Origin: a bacterium | GTDB lineage: Bacteria > Bdellovibrionota_G > JALEGL01 | Length of the DNA: 64,000 bases | NCBI GenBank assembly: GCA_022763185.1 | Contig: JALEGL010000015.1 | Span: 186,001 to 250,000, forward strand | Reading direction: 5' to 3' | In this document: positions 45,447 through 55,136 of the stretch, piece after piece | Layout of the letters: every line of letters begins with the position of its first letter | How positions within the stretch are numbered: the first letter of the stretch is position 1 | Made by a program: the position numbers and the translations under genes | Notes under the pieces: model-generated | The model's database searches: none | What the model was told of the DNA's origin: nothing | The model's input: the letters and a program-made list of their open reading frames with translations, nothing else

Positions 45447-46787
45447 ATGAAAGCTTTGAGTCACTTTTTAATTGTCATTCTTTATTGTGCGTTGAGCTTG
45501 TCAGCGTGCTCAAAAAAGAAAAACAGTTCTTTGTCTGAAAACAAAGAAAATATTCAAAAAGCAAGCGATAAATTGAGTGACAAAACCACTGACAAAACTA
45601 CAAAAGAAACCACACAGAATGATCTTTCTTCAGATTTAGGGCTGTCGTATGAAATCTCAGATGCAAACATTGAGATTCACTGGAAAACCGCAAACAACCC
45701 TAAAGTTGAATATGAAATCATTGCCATGACGCGTGAAAAAATTGAGGAAACTGCCTTGAATTGGGCTGATAAAGATACTGTTACCACACTTAAAATGCCG
45801 CCGTATACTATGCCTCTACCCAATGAAAAAACCAGCTACCATATTTATATGCGAGCTGGTCTGGATAAAAAGTACAGTGAGGTTGCGTATTTAGGTTTTG
45901 ACTTTACACCAAAAAGTTCAAGCTCTGAGCTGCCAAAGATTTTAGAAATTAGCCATAAAATTGAAAAAGACAATGTTTTGATTTCATGGAAAAGCAATCA
46001 ACCGCAGACACAGGGTGTTGTTTATGAAGTTGTGGTTATTGATACAGAAACTGATACACCCGACTGGACCCAAGCAACTCAAGTTGAAGCTGTATCCTAT
46101 GCTTATCCAGTCACAGGTTTAGAAAACAACACAGATTATTTTATTTATGTCAGAGCCGTAAAAGATTTACCCGGGGATCAGACCATACATCAATTCAAAT
46201 ATACACAGCTTGAAGATGAAGATGAAGATGAAGAAGAAGAAGATGATAAAGTGACAGAATTTGAATTAAAAATTATAGCAGCCAATCAAGGGGGATCTGA
46301 TACGCCTCCTTTGTTGGGAAGTGCATACGGCTGTAATCTCAACAGTCAGTACGGAAACTTTCCCGGTTTGCAGTGGAAAAACCTTCCAAAAGATACCAAA
46401 AGTATTGCCATTCATATGATTGATCAAACAATACCGTGGGTACACTTCTGGGCTATCAATATTCCTTCCAATGTCACCTCTTTACCTGAAGTTGAGCTTG
46501 TTGATGTAGGAAGTATTTTTAGTAATATTGACGGAGCTCAGAACATTGAGCTAAGGGCAAGCTCATACGGTGAAACAGCCTTGGGTTATCAAGGGCCTTG
46601 CCCTCCTATAGGACAAGAACATACTTATGCGTTTGAAGTTTTTGCATTGAATCAAGAAAAGTTTGAAAATATTCCTACAAGCTTGGATCAAGGATACAGT
46701 GCTTTTTTTACAGACATCATCATCAACAATACAAATTCAAATGTGTTGGCTAAGGCAGAAGCGTTGTTTCGTTTTGAGCAAAAGTAA
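45447..46787 (+). CDS. Lipoprotein with FN3-like modules and a C-terminal PEBP (YbhB/YbcL) domain
   Basis: 446 residues from the ATG at 45447; upstream frame extension starts at a GTG and would bury the signal. Lipobox LSAC near residue 20 indicates lipid attachment. Two approximately 90-residue beta-sandwich-like repeats (with SYHIYMRAG and DYFIYVRAVKD, as in fibronectin III) lead to an acidic run of Asp/Glu (about 255-270). A PEBP domain follows: GLQWKNLPKDTKSIAIHM, VHFWAINIP and GYQGPCPPIGQEHTYAFEV. PEBP binds phospholipid-like or anionic ligands in some relatives; the role here is unknown. Confidence 0.75.
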   Translation: MKALSHFLIVILYCALSLSACSKKKNSSLSENKENIQKASDKLSDKTTDKTTKETTQNDLSSDLGLSYEISDANIEIHWKTANNPKVEYEIIAMTREKIEETALNWADKDTVTTLKMPPYTMPLPNEKTSYHIYMRAGLDKKYSEVAYLGFDFTPKSSSSELPKILEISHKIEKDNVLISWKSNQPQTQGVVYEVVVIDTETDTPDWTQATQVEAVSYAYPVTGLENNTDYFIYVRAVKDLPGDQTIHQFKYTQLEDEDEDEEEEDDKVTEFELKIIAANQGGSDTPPLLGSAYGCNLNSQYGNFPGLQWKNLPKDTKSIAIHMIDQTIPWVHFWAINIPSNVTSLPEVELVDVGSIFSNIDGAQNIELRASSYGETALGYQGPCPPIGQEHTYAFEVFALNQEKFENIPTSLDQGYSAFFTDIIINNTNSNVLAKAEALFRFEQK

Positions 46788-46813
46788 CACATAAAAACAC
46801 ATGCATTCAATGG

Positions 46814-46840
46814 TAAGGCCCAGTAAGCCTTATCTTTTAT
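46814..46840 (+). terminator. Probable terminator after the PEBP lipoprotein gene
   Basis: TAAGGC (46814-46819) pairs with GCCTTA (46827-46832), followed by TCTTTTATT. The stem is short and the T run interrupted. Confidence 0.5.
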
Positions 46841-46931
46841 TGATGGGCTATAAAATTTTTTACGCATTGTATAAGGTCATCATTAGGAAAAAGCACTTGT
46901 CAAAGCTTAACAATACATTTATAGGCAGTGG

Positions 46932-47897
46932 ATGATCAAGATTTTACAAGTTGGTCTTGGCCCTTTGGGGCAAAGTATTGCCAAACAAATTGCTCAAGAC
47001 TCTCGTTTTACAACCGTGGCCAGTGTGGATTTAAATCCTGATTTTGCAGGTAAAAAGCTCAATGATATTTGCCAAAACACCAATGATTCACCGATTTACC
47101 AAGATCTTAAACAGGCGGTGGATAAGCATCAGCCAGACATTGCCGTTGTGACCACGGTATCGAGCTTGGCCAAAGCCATGGAAACGTTTAAAAGTTTACT
47201 CAACTTAAAGCTGCCAGTGGTATCTTCTTGTGAAGAGTTGAGTTACCCTTGGCGTGAACAGCCAGATTTATCCAAAGATTTGGATGCCATAGCCCAAGCC
47301 AATAATGTTGCTATTTTAGGAACCGGTGTGAATCCAGGGTTTTTGATGGATGCTTTGCCCAGCCACTTAAGTTTGTTGTGTAAAACAGTTGAACACGTGC
47401 GTGTGAACCGTTATCAAAATGCCTTAAGCCGCAGAATTCCATTTCAAGAAAAAATAGGGGCTGGCTTGAGCTTAGAAGAATTTGAACAAAAAAAACAAGC
47501 GGGGACTTTACGCCATGTGGGTTTAACCGAATCCATGCATATGATAGCCGCGCAATTGGACTGGCCCATTGACAGCTGGAACGATGAAATCAAACCGATC
47601 ATGGTCAAAGAGAACATGCACTGGAATGGCAAAGACTTAACACCAGAACATACCGCCGGCGTGGAACAAATTGGAACAGCCTTGGTTAAGGGTGAAGAAA
47701 AAATAAGACTGCACTTTAAGGCCAGCATTGTTGAAGAAGAAAGTTACGATCAAGTGATTTTAGACAGCGAGCCCAAAATTGATTCAAAAATCACCGGCGG
47801 TGTGCATGGTGATGTGGCCACCCACTCCATTTTGCTCAATACCATCAAAAAAGTTCTTACTGCCAAACCCGGTTTAAGAACCATGATTGACGTATGA
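46932..47897 (+). CDS. NAD(P)-binding dehydrogenase, DapB / 2,4-diaminopentanoate dehydrogenase-like
   Basis: 321 residues. An N-terminal Rossmann fold with VGLGPLGQSIAKQI (GxGxxG) is followed by VVTTVSSLAKAMETF and VVSSCEELSYPW, then GTGVNPGFLMDALP, a stretch seen in the DapB-like/2,4-diaminopentanoate dehydrogenase group. The C-terminal GGVHGDVATHSILLNTI also fits. The substrate is probably an amino or keto acid but is not determined. It stands alone; no lysine or ornithine catabolic genes are near. Confidence 0.75.
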   Translation: MIKILQVGLGPLGQSIAKQIAQDSRFTTVASVDLNPDFAGKKLNDICQNTNDSPIYQDLKQAVDKHQPDIAVVTTVSSLAKAMETFKSLLNLKLPVVSSCEELSYPWREQPDLSKDLDAIAQANNVAILGTGVNPGFLMDALPSHLSLLCKTVEHVRVNRYQNALSRRIPFQEKIGAGLSLEEFEQKKQAGTLRHVGLTESMHMIAAQLDWPIDSWNDEIKPIMVKENMHWNGKDLTPEHTAGVEQIGTALVKGEEKIRLHFKASIVEEESYDQVILDSEPKIDSKITGGVHGDVATHSILLNTIKKVLTAKPGLRTMIDV

Positions 47898-48345
47898 TCT
47901 GAATCAGAGTTTTGTTCAATTGAACAATGCATTGAAACGGTTAGGGGTTGTTAACGGTTATATTTAAGAGATGAGGAAACCATCATCAAAGTCAACAAAG
48001 ACAAAATCATGGTCGATGGGTAATCGTGGGGTTTACTTTATTTTAAGGCTAACAAATCTATTGTATTAATTGTATTATGCAATGATCAATAAATTCAATG
48101 AAATAAAGCATGATGGGCAGAAAAGAGCCAATCCTTTTTTTACAGTCATGGAAAAAACAACAGTCCTAGAAATTTAAACAGGAAAAAGTTGAGTAACACT
48201 AGCAGAACTCAATACTAAAAAACATAAAATAACGCAACACACAGTATTAAAAAAAAATTCAAAAAATAAATTTTTTTTTAATAAAACTATGCTAGTTCAC
48301 GATTCCAAGAAGAGTTATTGCAACATCGTTTTCTTGGGGGCAAAC
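47898..48345. other. Intergenic region before the giant secreted protein gene
   Basis: AT-rich, no supported gene. A short in-frame peptide ending ETIIKVNKDKIMVDG (near 47,975-48,021) looks coding-like but has no start. A frame extension from 48289 precedes the chosen GTG of the next gene. The promoter should be in the poly-A/T stretch before 48290. Confidence 0.35.
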
Positions 48346-51300
48346 GTGAAAAAACTGTTTAGGGGAATTGTTTTAACAGGGTGCATGTCAGCAAACCTAG
48401 TGTTTGCAGGGGACTATATTATTTCAGACCAGTGTTTGAACCAGGTTGAAAATATAAACTTATTTAGGAACACATCAAATCTTCAAGAAAAACTGAACTA
48501 CTTAAAAAAAGATTACAAAGGTGGACGTTTATACAATTATTCAGCTTTACGACACAATCTTGCAAACAACTTGACTGAAATTCAGAATGAATTGGACAAT
48601 AACCAATCTCCAATCAATAAACATCTGCGCATGTGCATGGTCAATCAACGGTATTGCCACAGGTACTTTAATCCAAACAATGAAATTCATCAGCGTTGGT
48701 TCTGTGCCACGCATATCTATAGGAATGTTCTTTCTGATCAATTTACACAATTTAATACCCTGGTTGAAAGATGTGGTGATGGCTCAGTGATGTTTCATAG
48801 CGCCCACTTTCCGGCAAGCGATCACCCTGCCTATCAAAGAGATTGTCATGATAAAAATGGGAACTCAAAACTAGAGTATTATAAAAACCAAAGAAAAATT
48901 GTTCAATCGGAAATGTTCCGTTATTACCAACAAATAGATGATACGGTTCATCAATCTAGCAAACCTGAGGCAGTGGGCTACATCATTGGTAAGCTCAATG
49001 AAACTATAGGAGAAGTTGAGTATGGAGATGTGCGAACAACGCACCATCAGTATCAAGTTGTGCGTTTTGCAAAAAGTATAGCGCAGTGTACTGTAGGCTC
49101 CAACAACAATTACAATAAATCAACGCTTGCTGCCACATCCGATTACGCAGCCTTTAGTCAAAATATCATGTCCATGTTTGAAGGCGCATCAGACGCCTTG
49201 ATTTATAATCCGCAAGAAACATATGAACGTAGTCAAATGGTGAATGCGTTTACGGCTGTTGAACGTTTTGATCACGAAGTTGCCTTGTTTCTAAACAAAG
49301 AACAATACAGATACAGTACAGCTGCATGCGATGATCTTCCAGAAGAAGAAAAAATAAACTGTATCTTGCAATCCTACAGCCAACAAGCGTGGTTGAGCAA
49401 AAGTGAAAGCGAACAAGAATTAGAGCGCAGAAAGTTACAAGTTTACGAACAAAACGCAATGAAAGGCGAAAATAGACGTTTAAAAAACTTAAGTGAAGCA
49501 GCCTATCCAAAAGTTTTTCGCGGATTCTTGCCCTATCATTTTTACCGGACGACCAATGCCAAAATTTTGATGGAGTTGCAAAAAATGAGCGTTGATCAAG
49601 GACGGCAGTATTTGGCAACAGAACAAAGCTTCATCAATTTTACGGAGCAATTGGTATGCGGAAAAAATGCCTTTCATTATTGTCAAGAACAATACAAAGC
49701 TAAACGCGTTGAATCCAGAAAAAAACTGTATCAAAATATTAAAAACGGAACTTACCGAGTGGCTTTCCATCCCACCCCACAAAAAACCGCACTGCGAAAA
49801 AGTATGGTCGACTTACTCAATGCTAAAATCAGTGATATCAATGACTACTGCTACAATGCTTCAGCTGAGCTAAAAGACCGTTTTGAAAACATGAGCATGG
49901 ATGAAACGTTTCCCTTTAATGCTATTGATGAGCAAGAGCGTTACACATTGATGAGCTTCTTGGAAGAAAAATTACAAAAATTGTATGCTACGCCTACCTT
50001 TGGCAGTTACTTTGCTCATTCCAGCATGATTGACTTATTAAACTTTGATGCGCAAGAGCGCTACAACACCTGCTTCAATCAAGGCTACGTATTTGGAGGA
50101 TCGTTAAAAAGCACCAAGACCTATAAAAGAATGATGGAAGATGCATCACACGGAGTCATTTCTTCAGCAATGCATCTCATGGATTTCAAACAACGGAAAT
50201 TGGCCTCTGATTTTCAAGTAAGCATGGCCAGCCTCCAAGCTGTAGAGCGTGCCTTAGAGCAAGATATCATGACAGAGCTTAATATCTTGGAGCAAAAAAG
50301 AAAGCTTAATACTCCAGAAGGACAACTCAACTTTTTGAAAGACAGCATAAAGTCACGGGTTTTTTCCCTGCTCGATTTTGCTTTGGATAACCCATCAGAA
50401 GGTTTAGGCGATACCTACTGCACGTTATTGGATGAAGCCAATTGTGACGAAGTGATGAAAGAAAACATGATCAAAATGGCAATGATTGTGCCGCACGTGA
50501 TGGCTTTGTTTTTGTTGCCTGGGGCGGGAAATATTGTAGTGGAACTAAGCATCGTTGGCGGGGCGTTAACTATCAGCAGTCTTGCTACCTATCAAATGAT
50601 TGTCATGCGTATAAACCAACAAAGCCAACTCGATCGGTCTTTGGCCAGCAGCAACATCAGCCCTCAAAACGCCGCATATTTACAAAGCTATTTTAGAAAA
50701 GATATAAAAAATTACACGGTAGTCCTTGCCCTAGAAGCAGCTGTTGTTGTTGCTACTGATTATGTTCTGATTAGAGAAGGTCTTAAAACCGTAAAGTATC
50801 TCCGACAAACAGGAGCCTTTCAAAAATATTTTTCACGACAAATGTTGATTGACCATGCCATTCGTGTTGCTCCCAAAGGTTCCGCAGGTTTTTTAAATCA
50901 ATACAGGTATTCTAGAGAGTTTTTTGCGCGTTCGGATCAAATATCAGATCAGGTGTTTGATGATTTTATTCGTGCTCTAAAAGAGGGTGAGGGTTTAAAG
51001 TTTTCAAAAAACAATTTTCCAAATCATTTTCCGGAGATAAATCCAAGTTTGGTTTCTCAAATGTTCAAATCAATAGGTAAAGGTTTGAACCATGTATGGA
51101 AAACTCTATGGGATATGCCTCTTTTAAAGCAAGTAAGCATAAATTATTATAAGGTTATGTACCAATACACTAGTAAATGGTGGGTGACAAGCAAACGCAT
51201 GACGGAAATTCTTAACGAAGCTTTAGAACGAGGACGCATCAGTCAACAACAGTTTGAAGAGTTAATTGAGGGCATGCCAGAATTTACTATTGTTAACGGT

Positions 51301-53031
51301 AAAGCGGTTTTAAAAATCAATTCAGAAATAAAAGTATTAGCCAAACGCTTCTTGGATGAGTATGTCATGGATACCAATGGCATGCGCAGCTTTTTGGAAC
51401 CCTTTGTTTACAGTGATATTCTTAGCCCACAGCAATGGCAGCGTGCCATTGCTAACTTTGAAAAAACAGGCAGAAAAATTTTAAGCAAAGAAGATGCTAA
51501 AATGTTTATTTCTGTCATTAAGTTTTCTCGTCGAGAAATCAATTCAATTGCAGATGAACTAAAACGTTCGGGTCAGTTTGTATCTGGTTACTATCAAAAG
51601 CGCACCAATTTTATATTGGACCACATGGATGAATTTTTAGATGTTGCTTATTTGGAACGTTTAAAACAAAGACAGCGCTTTATTCAATACCTAAAACAAA
51701 TGGGCAGAACATCTGAGGACCAAATAGATGAGCTGCACCGTTTTATCAATCAAATTGATGATTATGACTTGCATTACGCTTGGAATCATCAAGGAGAAAT
51801 TGCCCAAAAAATTGACGACATCACAGAAAGTTTACGCTCTCATTCAGGTAGGTTTTTTACCAATGAACACGTGATGTATTATATTCGAGAACAAGAGCAA
51901 TACGTGGACTATTTTTTTAAATCTTTAGACCAAGCTTTGGGACGAAATAACAGTAACCTGATCAAGCGTATACGGACCAAACGTTATGGTAGTGCGCAAC
52001 ATCGAAACTTCACCGATGCCTATGCTGAAGCCCGGCATAAAACAAAAATGCGTAAGACCATACATGGTGAATGTTCGTTGCCCAACTCGCCGGTTAAAAA
52101 AATTGCCAACAAAGTCATGGCCAACCAAGCCAAACAAATAAGTTTGGTGTCCAACACCTGGGGTTATGTCAGTGTAAAGTATGATGACTACGATGTACAT
52201 CAAGGCTTAGACATTGAGTGGATTACGCGCTTGGCTTATGACTTGGCCGTGCCTCAGTTGGGCACACACCTGTCCATGAAAGCTTTAACTTCAGGTGAGA
52301 AAAGGGCCGTATCCAAAATAGGCATGGAGTGGTTAGCAGGCATTCCTGTTTCTGCAGTAGAGTTTGGCGGGTATTGGTTTTTAAGTGAGCATTTGTGGAA
52401 TTCATCGGATCAAGCGGAAGCTCTTTTTGCCAAAGAAGTCAGGCAATCAGAAAATCTTCCCAAAGATTTAGGTGAGCTATTTAAAGGCTATCCAAAAATT
52501 TATCAGGGTGTAATGCAGCGCTTGGAAAAAGTTCAAAACTTCTTAATCCATGAGCATCCACCGGCTGTAATCAACGATGCCTTTTTATACGACTTGGCTG
52601 TTAAAGAAGGTTTGATTGATGAAGTTTTACAAAGTGATGCGGATTTTGAAAAAGAACTTTTGGATGCACTGTCTGACTTTATGTACGATGAAGCTTATGA
52701 TAGCAGACCCAAGTCCAACTTCCCTATTTTAGGCAACAAAGTTCGCTTGTTTGGCGATGGCTTTAAATCAAGAGAGTGGTTGATGGAAAACCAAGATATC
52801 CCTGCTTCTGTGCATGAATCTGTAGATAGAATTATGTTTTACCGTTTGTTTGATTTGTTTCCCAATAGCCAAATCAAGTACATCAGAAGTCAGCTGGTTT
52901 ATTCAATGTTATGCAAGTACAGGTACAGCCAGCGCATGACTGTTCCTGCGGCCATTGCCGTTTATGCAGCCATTAAAGCAGCCACAGACCCTATTAAGTA
53001 TCACCTGCGTGAACAAAATACAGGGCACTGA
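48346..53031 (+). CDS. Giant secreted/envelope orphan protein, 1,561 aa
   Basis: Unrecognised. The GTG at 48346 follows GGGGG and gives a signal peptide (VKKLFRGIVLTGCMSANLVFA); an ATG 57 bases upstream would mask it. The N-terminal half (to about 710) is Cys-rich with about 17 cysteines (such as MCMVNQRYCHRYF, CGKNAFHYCQEQ) and is helical. Two hydrophobic stretches (about 712-755, MALFLLPGAGNIVVELS; about 788-810, LALEAAVVVATDYVLI) could span a membrane. The C-terminal half is charged, helical and Cys-poor. This split suggests an oxidised outside half and a Cys-poor half, but which side is exposed cannot be read. No homologue is known to me. Confidence 0.75.
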   Translation: MKKLFRGIVLTGCMSANLVFAGDYIISDQCLNQVENINLFRNTSNLQEKLNYLKKDYKGGRLYNYSALRHNLANNLTEIQNELDNNQSPINKHLRMCMVNQRYCHRYFNPNNEIHQRWFCATHIYRNVLSDQFTQFNTLVERCGDGSVMFHSAHFPASDHPAYQRDCHDKNGNSKLEYYKNQRKIVQSEMFRYYQQIDDTVHQSSKPEAVGYIIGKLNETIGEVEYGDVRTTHHQYQVVRFAKSIAQCTVGSNNNYNKSTLAATSDYAAFSQNIMSMFEGASDALIYNPQETYERSQMVNAFTAVERFDHEVALFLNKEQYRYSTAACDDLPEEEKINCILQSYSQQAWLSKSESEQELERRKLQVYEQNAMKGENRRLKNLSEAAYPKVFRGFLPYHFYRTTNAKILMELQKMSVDQGRQYLATEQSFINFTEQLVCGKNAFHYCQEQYKAKRVESRKKLYQNIKNGTYRVAFHPTPQKTALRKSMVDLLNAKISDINDYCYNASAELKDRFENMSMDETFPFNAIDEQERYTLMSFLEEKLQKLYATPTFGSYFAHSSMIDLLNFDAQERYNTCFNQGYVFGGSLKSTKTYKRMMEDASHGVISSAMHLMDFKQRKLASDFQVSMASLQAVERALEQDIMTELNILEQKRKLNTPEGQLNFLKDSIKSRVFSLLDFALDNPSEGLGDTYCTLLDEANCDEVMKENMIKMAMIVPHVMALFLLPGAGNIVVELSIVGGALTISSLATYQMIVMRINQQSQLDRSLASSNISPQNAAYLQSYFRKDIKNYTVVLALEAAVVVATDYVLIREGLKTVKYLRQTGAFQKYFSRQMLIDHAIRVAPKGSAGFLNQYRYSREFFARSDQISDQVFDDFIRALKEGEGLKFSKNNFPNHFPEINPSLVSQMFKSIGKGLNHVWKTLWDMPLLKQVSINYYKVMYQYTSKWWVTSKRMTEILNEALERGRISQQQFEELIEGMPEFTIVNGKAVLKINSEIKVLAKRFLDEYVMDTNGMRSFLEPFVYSDILSPQQWQRAIANFEKTGRKILSKEDAKMFISVIKFSRREINSIADELKRSGQFVSGYYQKRTNFILDHMDEFLDVAYLERLKQRQRFIQYLKQMGRTSEDQIDELHRFINQIDDYDLHYAWNHQGEIAQKIDDITESLRSHSGRFFTNEHVMYYIREQEQYVDYFFKSLDQALGRNNSNLIKRIRTKRYGSAQHRNFTDAYAEARHKTKMRKTIHGECSLPNSPVKKIANKVMANQAKQISLVSNTWGYVSVKYDDYDVHQGLDIEWITRLAYDLAVPQLGTHLSMKALTSGEKRAVSKIGMEWLAGIPVSAVEFGGYWFLSEHLWNSSDQAEALFAKEVRQSENLPKDLGELFKGYPKIYQGVMQRLEKVQNFLIHEHPPAVINDAFLYDLAVKEGLIDEVLQSDADFEKELLDALSDFMYDEAYDSRPKSNFPILGNKVRLFGDGFKSREWLMENQDIPASVHESVDRIMFYRLFDLFPNSQIKYIRSQLVYSMLCKYRYSQRMTVPAAIAVYAAIKAATDPIKYHLREQNTGH

Positions 53032-53049
53032 TAAAAACTGCCTATATTG

Positions 53050-53289
53050 TTATGATTGATCTTGCAGCCAAACTTGCAAGTCATCTGACCCACCAATGTG
53101 CTGGCCATCGATGTAAATTTGTGGAACAGAAGTACGACCACTGATGGGTAAAATGGCTTCCATGGGAATATCCTGACCGGCTTTGATTTCAATAATATCA
53201 TAGCCATAATCGGTGAGCATGGCTCTGGCTTTGACACAAAATGGACACACTTGCGTTGAAATCATCACGGCTGTTTTTGTTTGAGACAT
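53050..53289 (-). CDS. grxC: Glutaredoxin 3 (GrxC-like)
   Basis: A 79-residue thiol-disulfide oxidoreductase. The active site CPFC (Cys15, Cys18), the cis-proline loop SVPQIYIDGQHIGG, and GSDDL for glutathione binding are all present. It reduces protein disulfides with glutathione. It lies 18 bp from the giant gene's stop (convergent). Dps is upstream on the same strand, 72 bp away. Confidence 0.9.
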   Translation of the reverse strand: MSQTKTAVMISTQVCPFCVKARAMLTDYGYDIIEIKAGQDIPMEAILPISGRTSVPQIYIDGQHIGGSDDLQVWLQDQS

Positions 53290-53361
53290 AAGATCTTCTT
53301 TCTTGTTAAAGAGTGTTTAGGGGTACGCAGCGCATGCCCCTAAAACCTCAAGTGTATTTTA

Positions 53362-53790
53362 TTAGTCAGCTAATATAGAGCGCAGCATCCAAGCAGTTTT
53401 TTCATGAACTTCTAAGCGTCCAATGAATAAATCTTCACTGACATCATCATGCTCACCTTCATCCAAACTTTTTTTCAAGGTGGTAATGATTTTTTCATGG
53501 CCTTCTAAAAGTTGGGATACCATGTCTTTCCAATGCAGTTGACCTGTAGACTCTTTTATTTGGGTTAGCTGCATGTATTCTTGATATGAGCCCGGGGCAT
53601 AGTCGCCTAAGGCTTTGATACGTTCTGCAATAACATCAATGGCTGCAAAAAACTCATTGTATTGCGCTTCAAATAAGGTGTGCAGAGACGAAAACATAGG
53701 GCCTGTTACGTTCCAGTGATAATTTTGTGTTTTTAAATTCAAAGTGTAGCTATCAGCTAACAATTGTCTTAAAGTTTCTTTAGTAGTCAT
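53362..53790 (-). CDS. dps: Dps-family DNA-binding ferritin
   Basis: 142 residues. The ferroxidase signature NYHWNVTGPMFSSLHTLFEAQY followed by AIDVIAERIKALGD is diagnostic of Dps. Forms a 12-subunit shell that oxidises iron with peroxide and protects DNA. AAAGGAG precedes the ATG at normal spacing. The leader contains ATGAGGCCATAAA, a copy of part of the upstream terminator stem (see 53862). Neighbouring grxC would fit an oxidative-stress unit. Confidence 0.93.
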   Translation of the reverse strand: MTTKETLRQLLADSYTLNLKTQNYHWNVTGPMFSSLHTLFEAQYNEFFAAIDVIAERIKALGDYAPGSYQEYMQLTQIKESTGQLHWKDMVSQLLEGHEKIITTLKKSLDEGEHDDVSEDLFIGRLEVHEKTAWMLRSILAD

Positions 53791-53861
53791 GGTAATAATC
53801 TCCTTTTTGTTTATGGCCTCATCATAAACAAAAGTTGATGATTTGAACAGTTGAAAAAAAC

Positions 53862-53894
53862 TATGGCCTCATTGTTTATAACAATGAGGCCATA
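53862..53894 (-). terminator. Rho-independent terminator after the desaturase gene
   Basis: A perfect 15-bp stem, TATGGCCTCATTGTT / AACAATGAGGCCATA, with a 3-base loop. On the minus strand it is followed by G and seven T. The plus-strand direction ends in AAAAAAC, so it fits the desaturase gene ending at 53925. Confidence 0.9.
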
Positions 53895-53924
53895 AAAAAC
53901 GATCAACTTTAGCTATAAAAAAGT

Positions 53925-55136
53925 TTAAGCAGGCTTGGCAACCTTTGACCACTCTTTAAGCTGTTTTTGCAAGGCTTTCTTGGTTTGCTTTATAGAGTGT
54001 TTTAATTCAAGTTGTTGCTGATCAATGGAATGAACCAAGGATGCCTTTTTTTCTCTGAGTTGTTTATAAAAAGCAGCTTGAGTTTGTTTAAAGGATTGTT
54101 GAAACTCTTGCTGCTGTAAATCCAAAGAATTCATAAAGGCTGCCTTTTTTTGTTCTGCCAGTTGAGACAGCTCTTGTTTTTTAAGTTTGAGCTGCTCAAT
54201 TTTTTGGCAAGCTTCATCAAACAACAACTCGGCTTTTTCACTCAAAGGTTGATGTTGTTCTAAACGTTTTTTTTGCATTTTTAAGCGTGCTTGCAAGATG
54301 GCTTCTTGTGAGGCTTGTTTAAGGTTCCAGGTTAAGCCTAACCAGTTCATACTTTTAATAAACCATTTGCTAGGGTCCCAGTGGTAGGCCTTGATGCCAT
54401 TACGATAATCACGGGCATACCAGTGGTGGAAATTATGGTAACCCTCACCAAAGGTAAAAATAGCCGTAATCCAGCTGTCTTTGGCCGAGTTGGTATCGGT
54501 GTAGTTTTGTTTACCCAGTGTGTGTGCCAATGAATTGATGGCAAAAGTAATGTGATGGGCAAGAAACAGTCTTAAAACGCCACCATAAATAAAACCACCT
54601 AAAAAGTCATTCCACAAAAAATGGGCAATCAAAGCGGGCATCAAACCACCAACCAGGCCACCAATCCATTTCCAGTATTTTTCTTGCCACATGACCAAAG
54701 GGTCATTGAGCAGATCTTGGGGCCTAGCAGCATTGGCTTTTTTAGAGGATAGAATCCAACCGATGTGCGCCCACCAAAACCCTTCTTGTATGCTGTAAGG
54801 ATCTTTTTCTTGGTCAACAAATTGATGGTGAACGCGATGTTCAGAAGCCCACTGTATGCAAGATTGCTGAAAAGCACAGGCACCAAAAACCAAGTAAAAG
54901 AATTTTAAAACCGGAGATGCTTCATAACTGCGATGAGCAAACAAGCGATGATACCCACAGGTGATGCTCATCAAGGTTGCACACAACATAAAGAGAAACA
55001 GTGCAATATTTTGCCAGGCTAAACCATGCATATAAATATGCCAAGGTGTTAAAGTCACTGCAGCCAAACTTAAAATGATGAAGAACGGCGCAGTCACCAA
55101 ATTGTAACGGGATAAAAATGTCTTTAATTTTTGCAT
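53925..55136 (-). CDS. Membrane fatty-acid desaturase (delta-9, acyl-CoA type) with a coiled-coil tail
   Basis: 403 residues. Residues 1-265 are a typical desaturase with TM segments and the three histidine boxes HRLFAH, HRVHH and HNFHH. Introduces a cis double bond into a fatty acyl chain with a di-iron centre. Residues about 270-403 form a long charged, Gln/Lys-rich helical tail with two approximately 33-residue tandem repeats (starting KKAAFMNSLDLQQQEFQQSF and KKASLVHSIDQQQLELKHSI, each ending KQL(R/K)E). The tail is not part of a normal desaturase. A strong terminator follows at 53862. Confidence 0.9.
   Translation of the reverse strand: MQKLKTFLSRYNLVTAPFFIILSLAAVTLTPWHIYMHGLAWQNIALFLFMLCATLMSITCGYHRLFAHRSYEASPVLKFFYLVFGACAFQQSCIQWASEHRVHHQFVDQEKDPYSIQEGFWWAHIGWILSSKKANAARPQDLLNDPLVMWQEKYWKWIGGLVGGLMPALIAHFLWNDFLGGFIYGGVLRLFLAHHITFAINSLAHTLGKQNYTDTNSAKDSWITAIFTFGEGYHNFHHWYARDYRNGIKAYHWDPSKWFIKSMNWLGLTWNLKQASQEAILQARLKMQKKRLEQHQPLSEKAELLFDEACQKIEQLKLKKQELSQLAEQKKAAFMNSLDLQQQEFQQSFKQTQAAFYKQLREKKASLVHSIDQQQLELKHSIKQTKKALQKQLKEWSKVAKPA

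Noticed and set aside
47950-48021. Short peptide frame ending in IIKVNKDKIMVDG
   Set aside because: Looks like a beta strand of a real protein but has no start and is under 25 codons.
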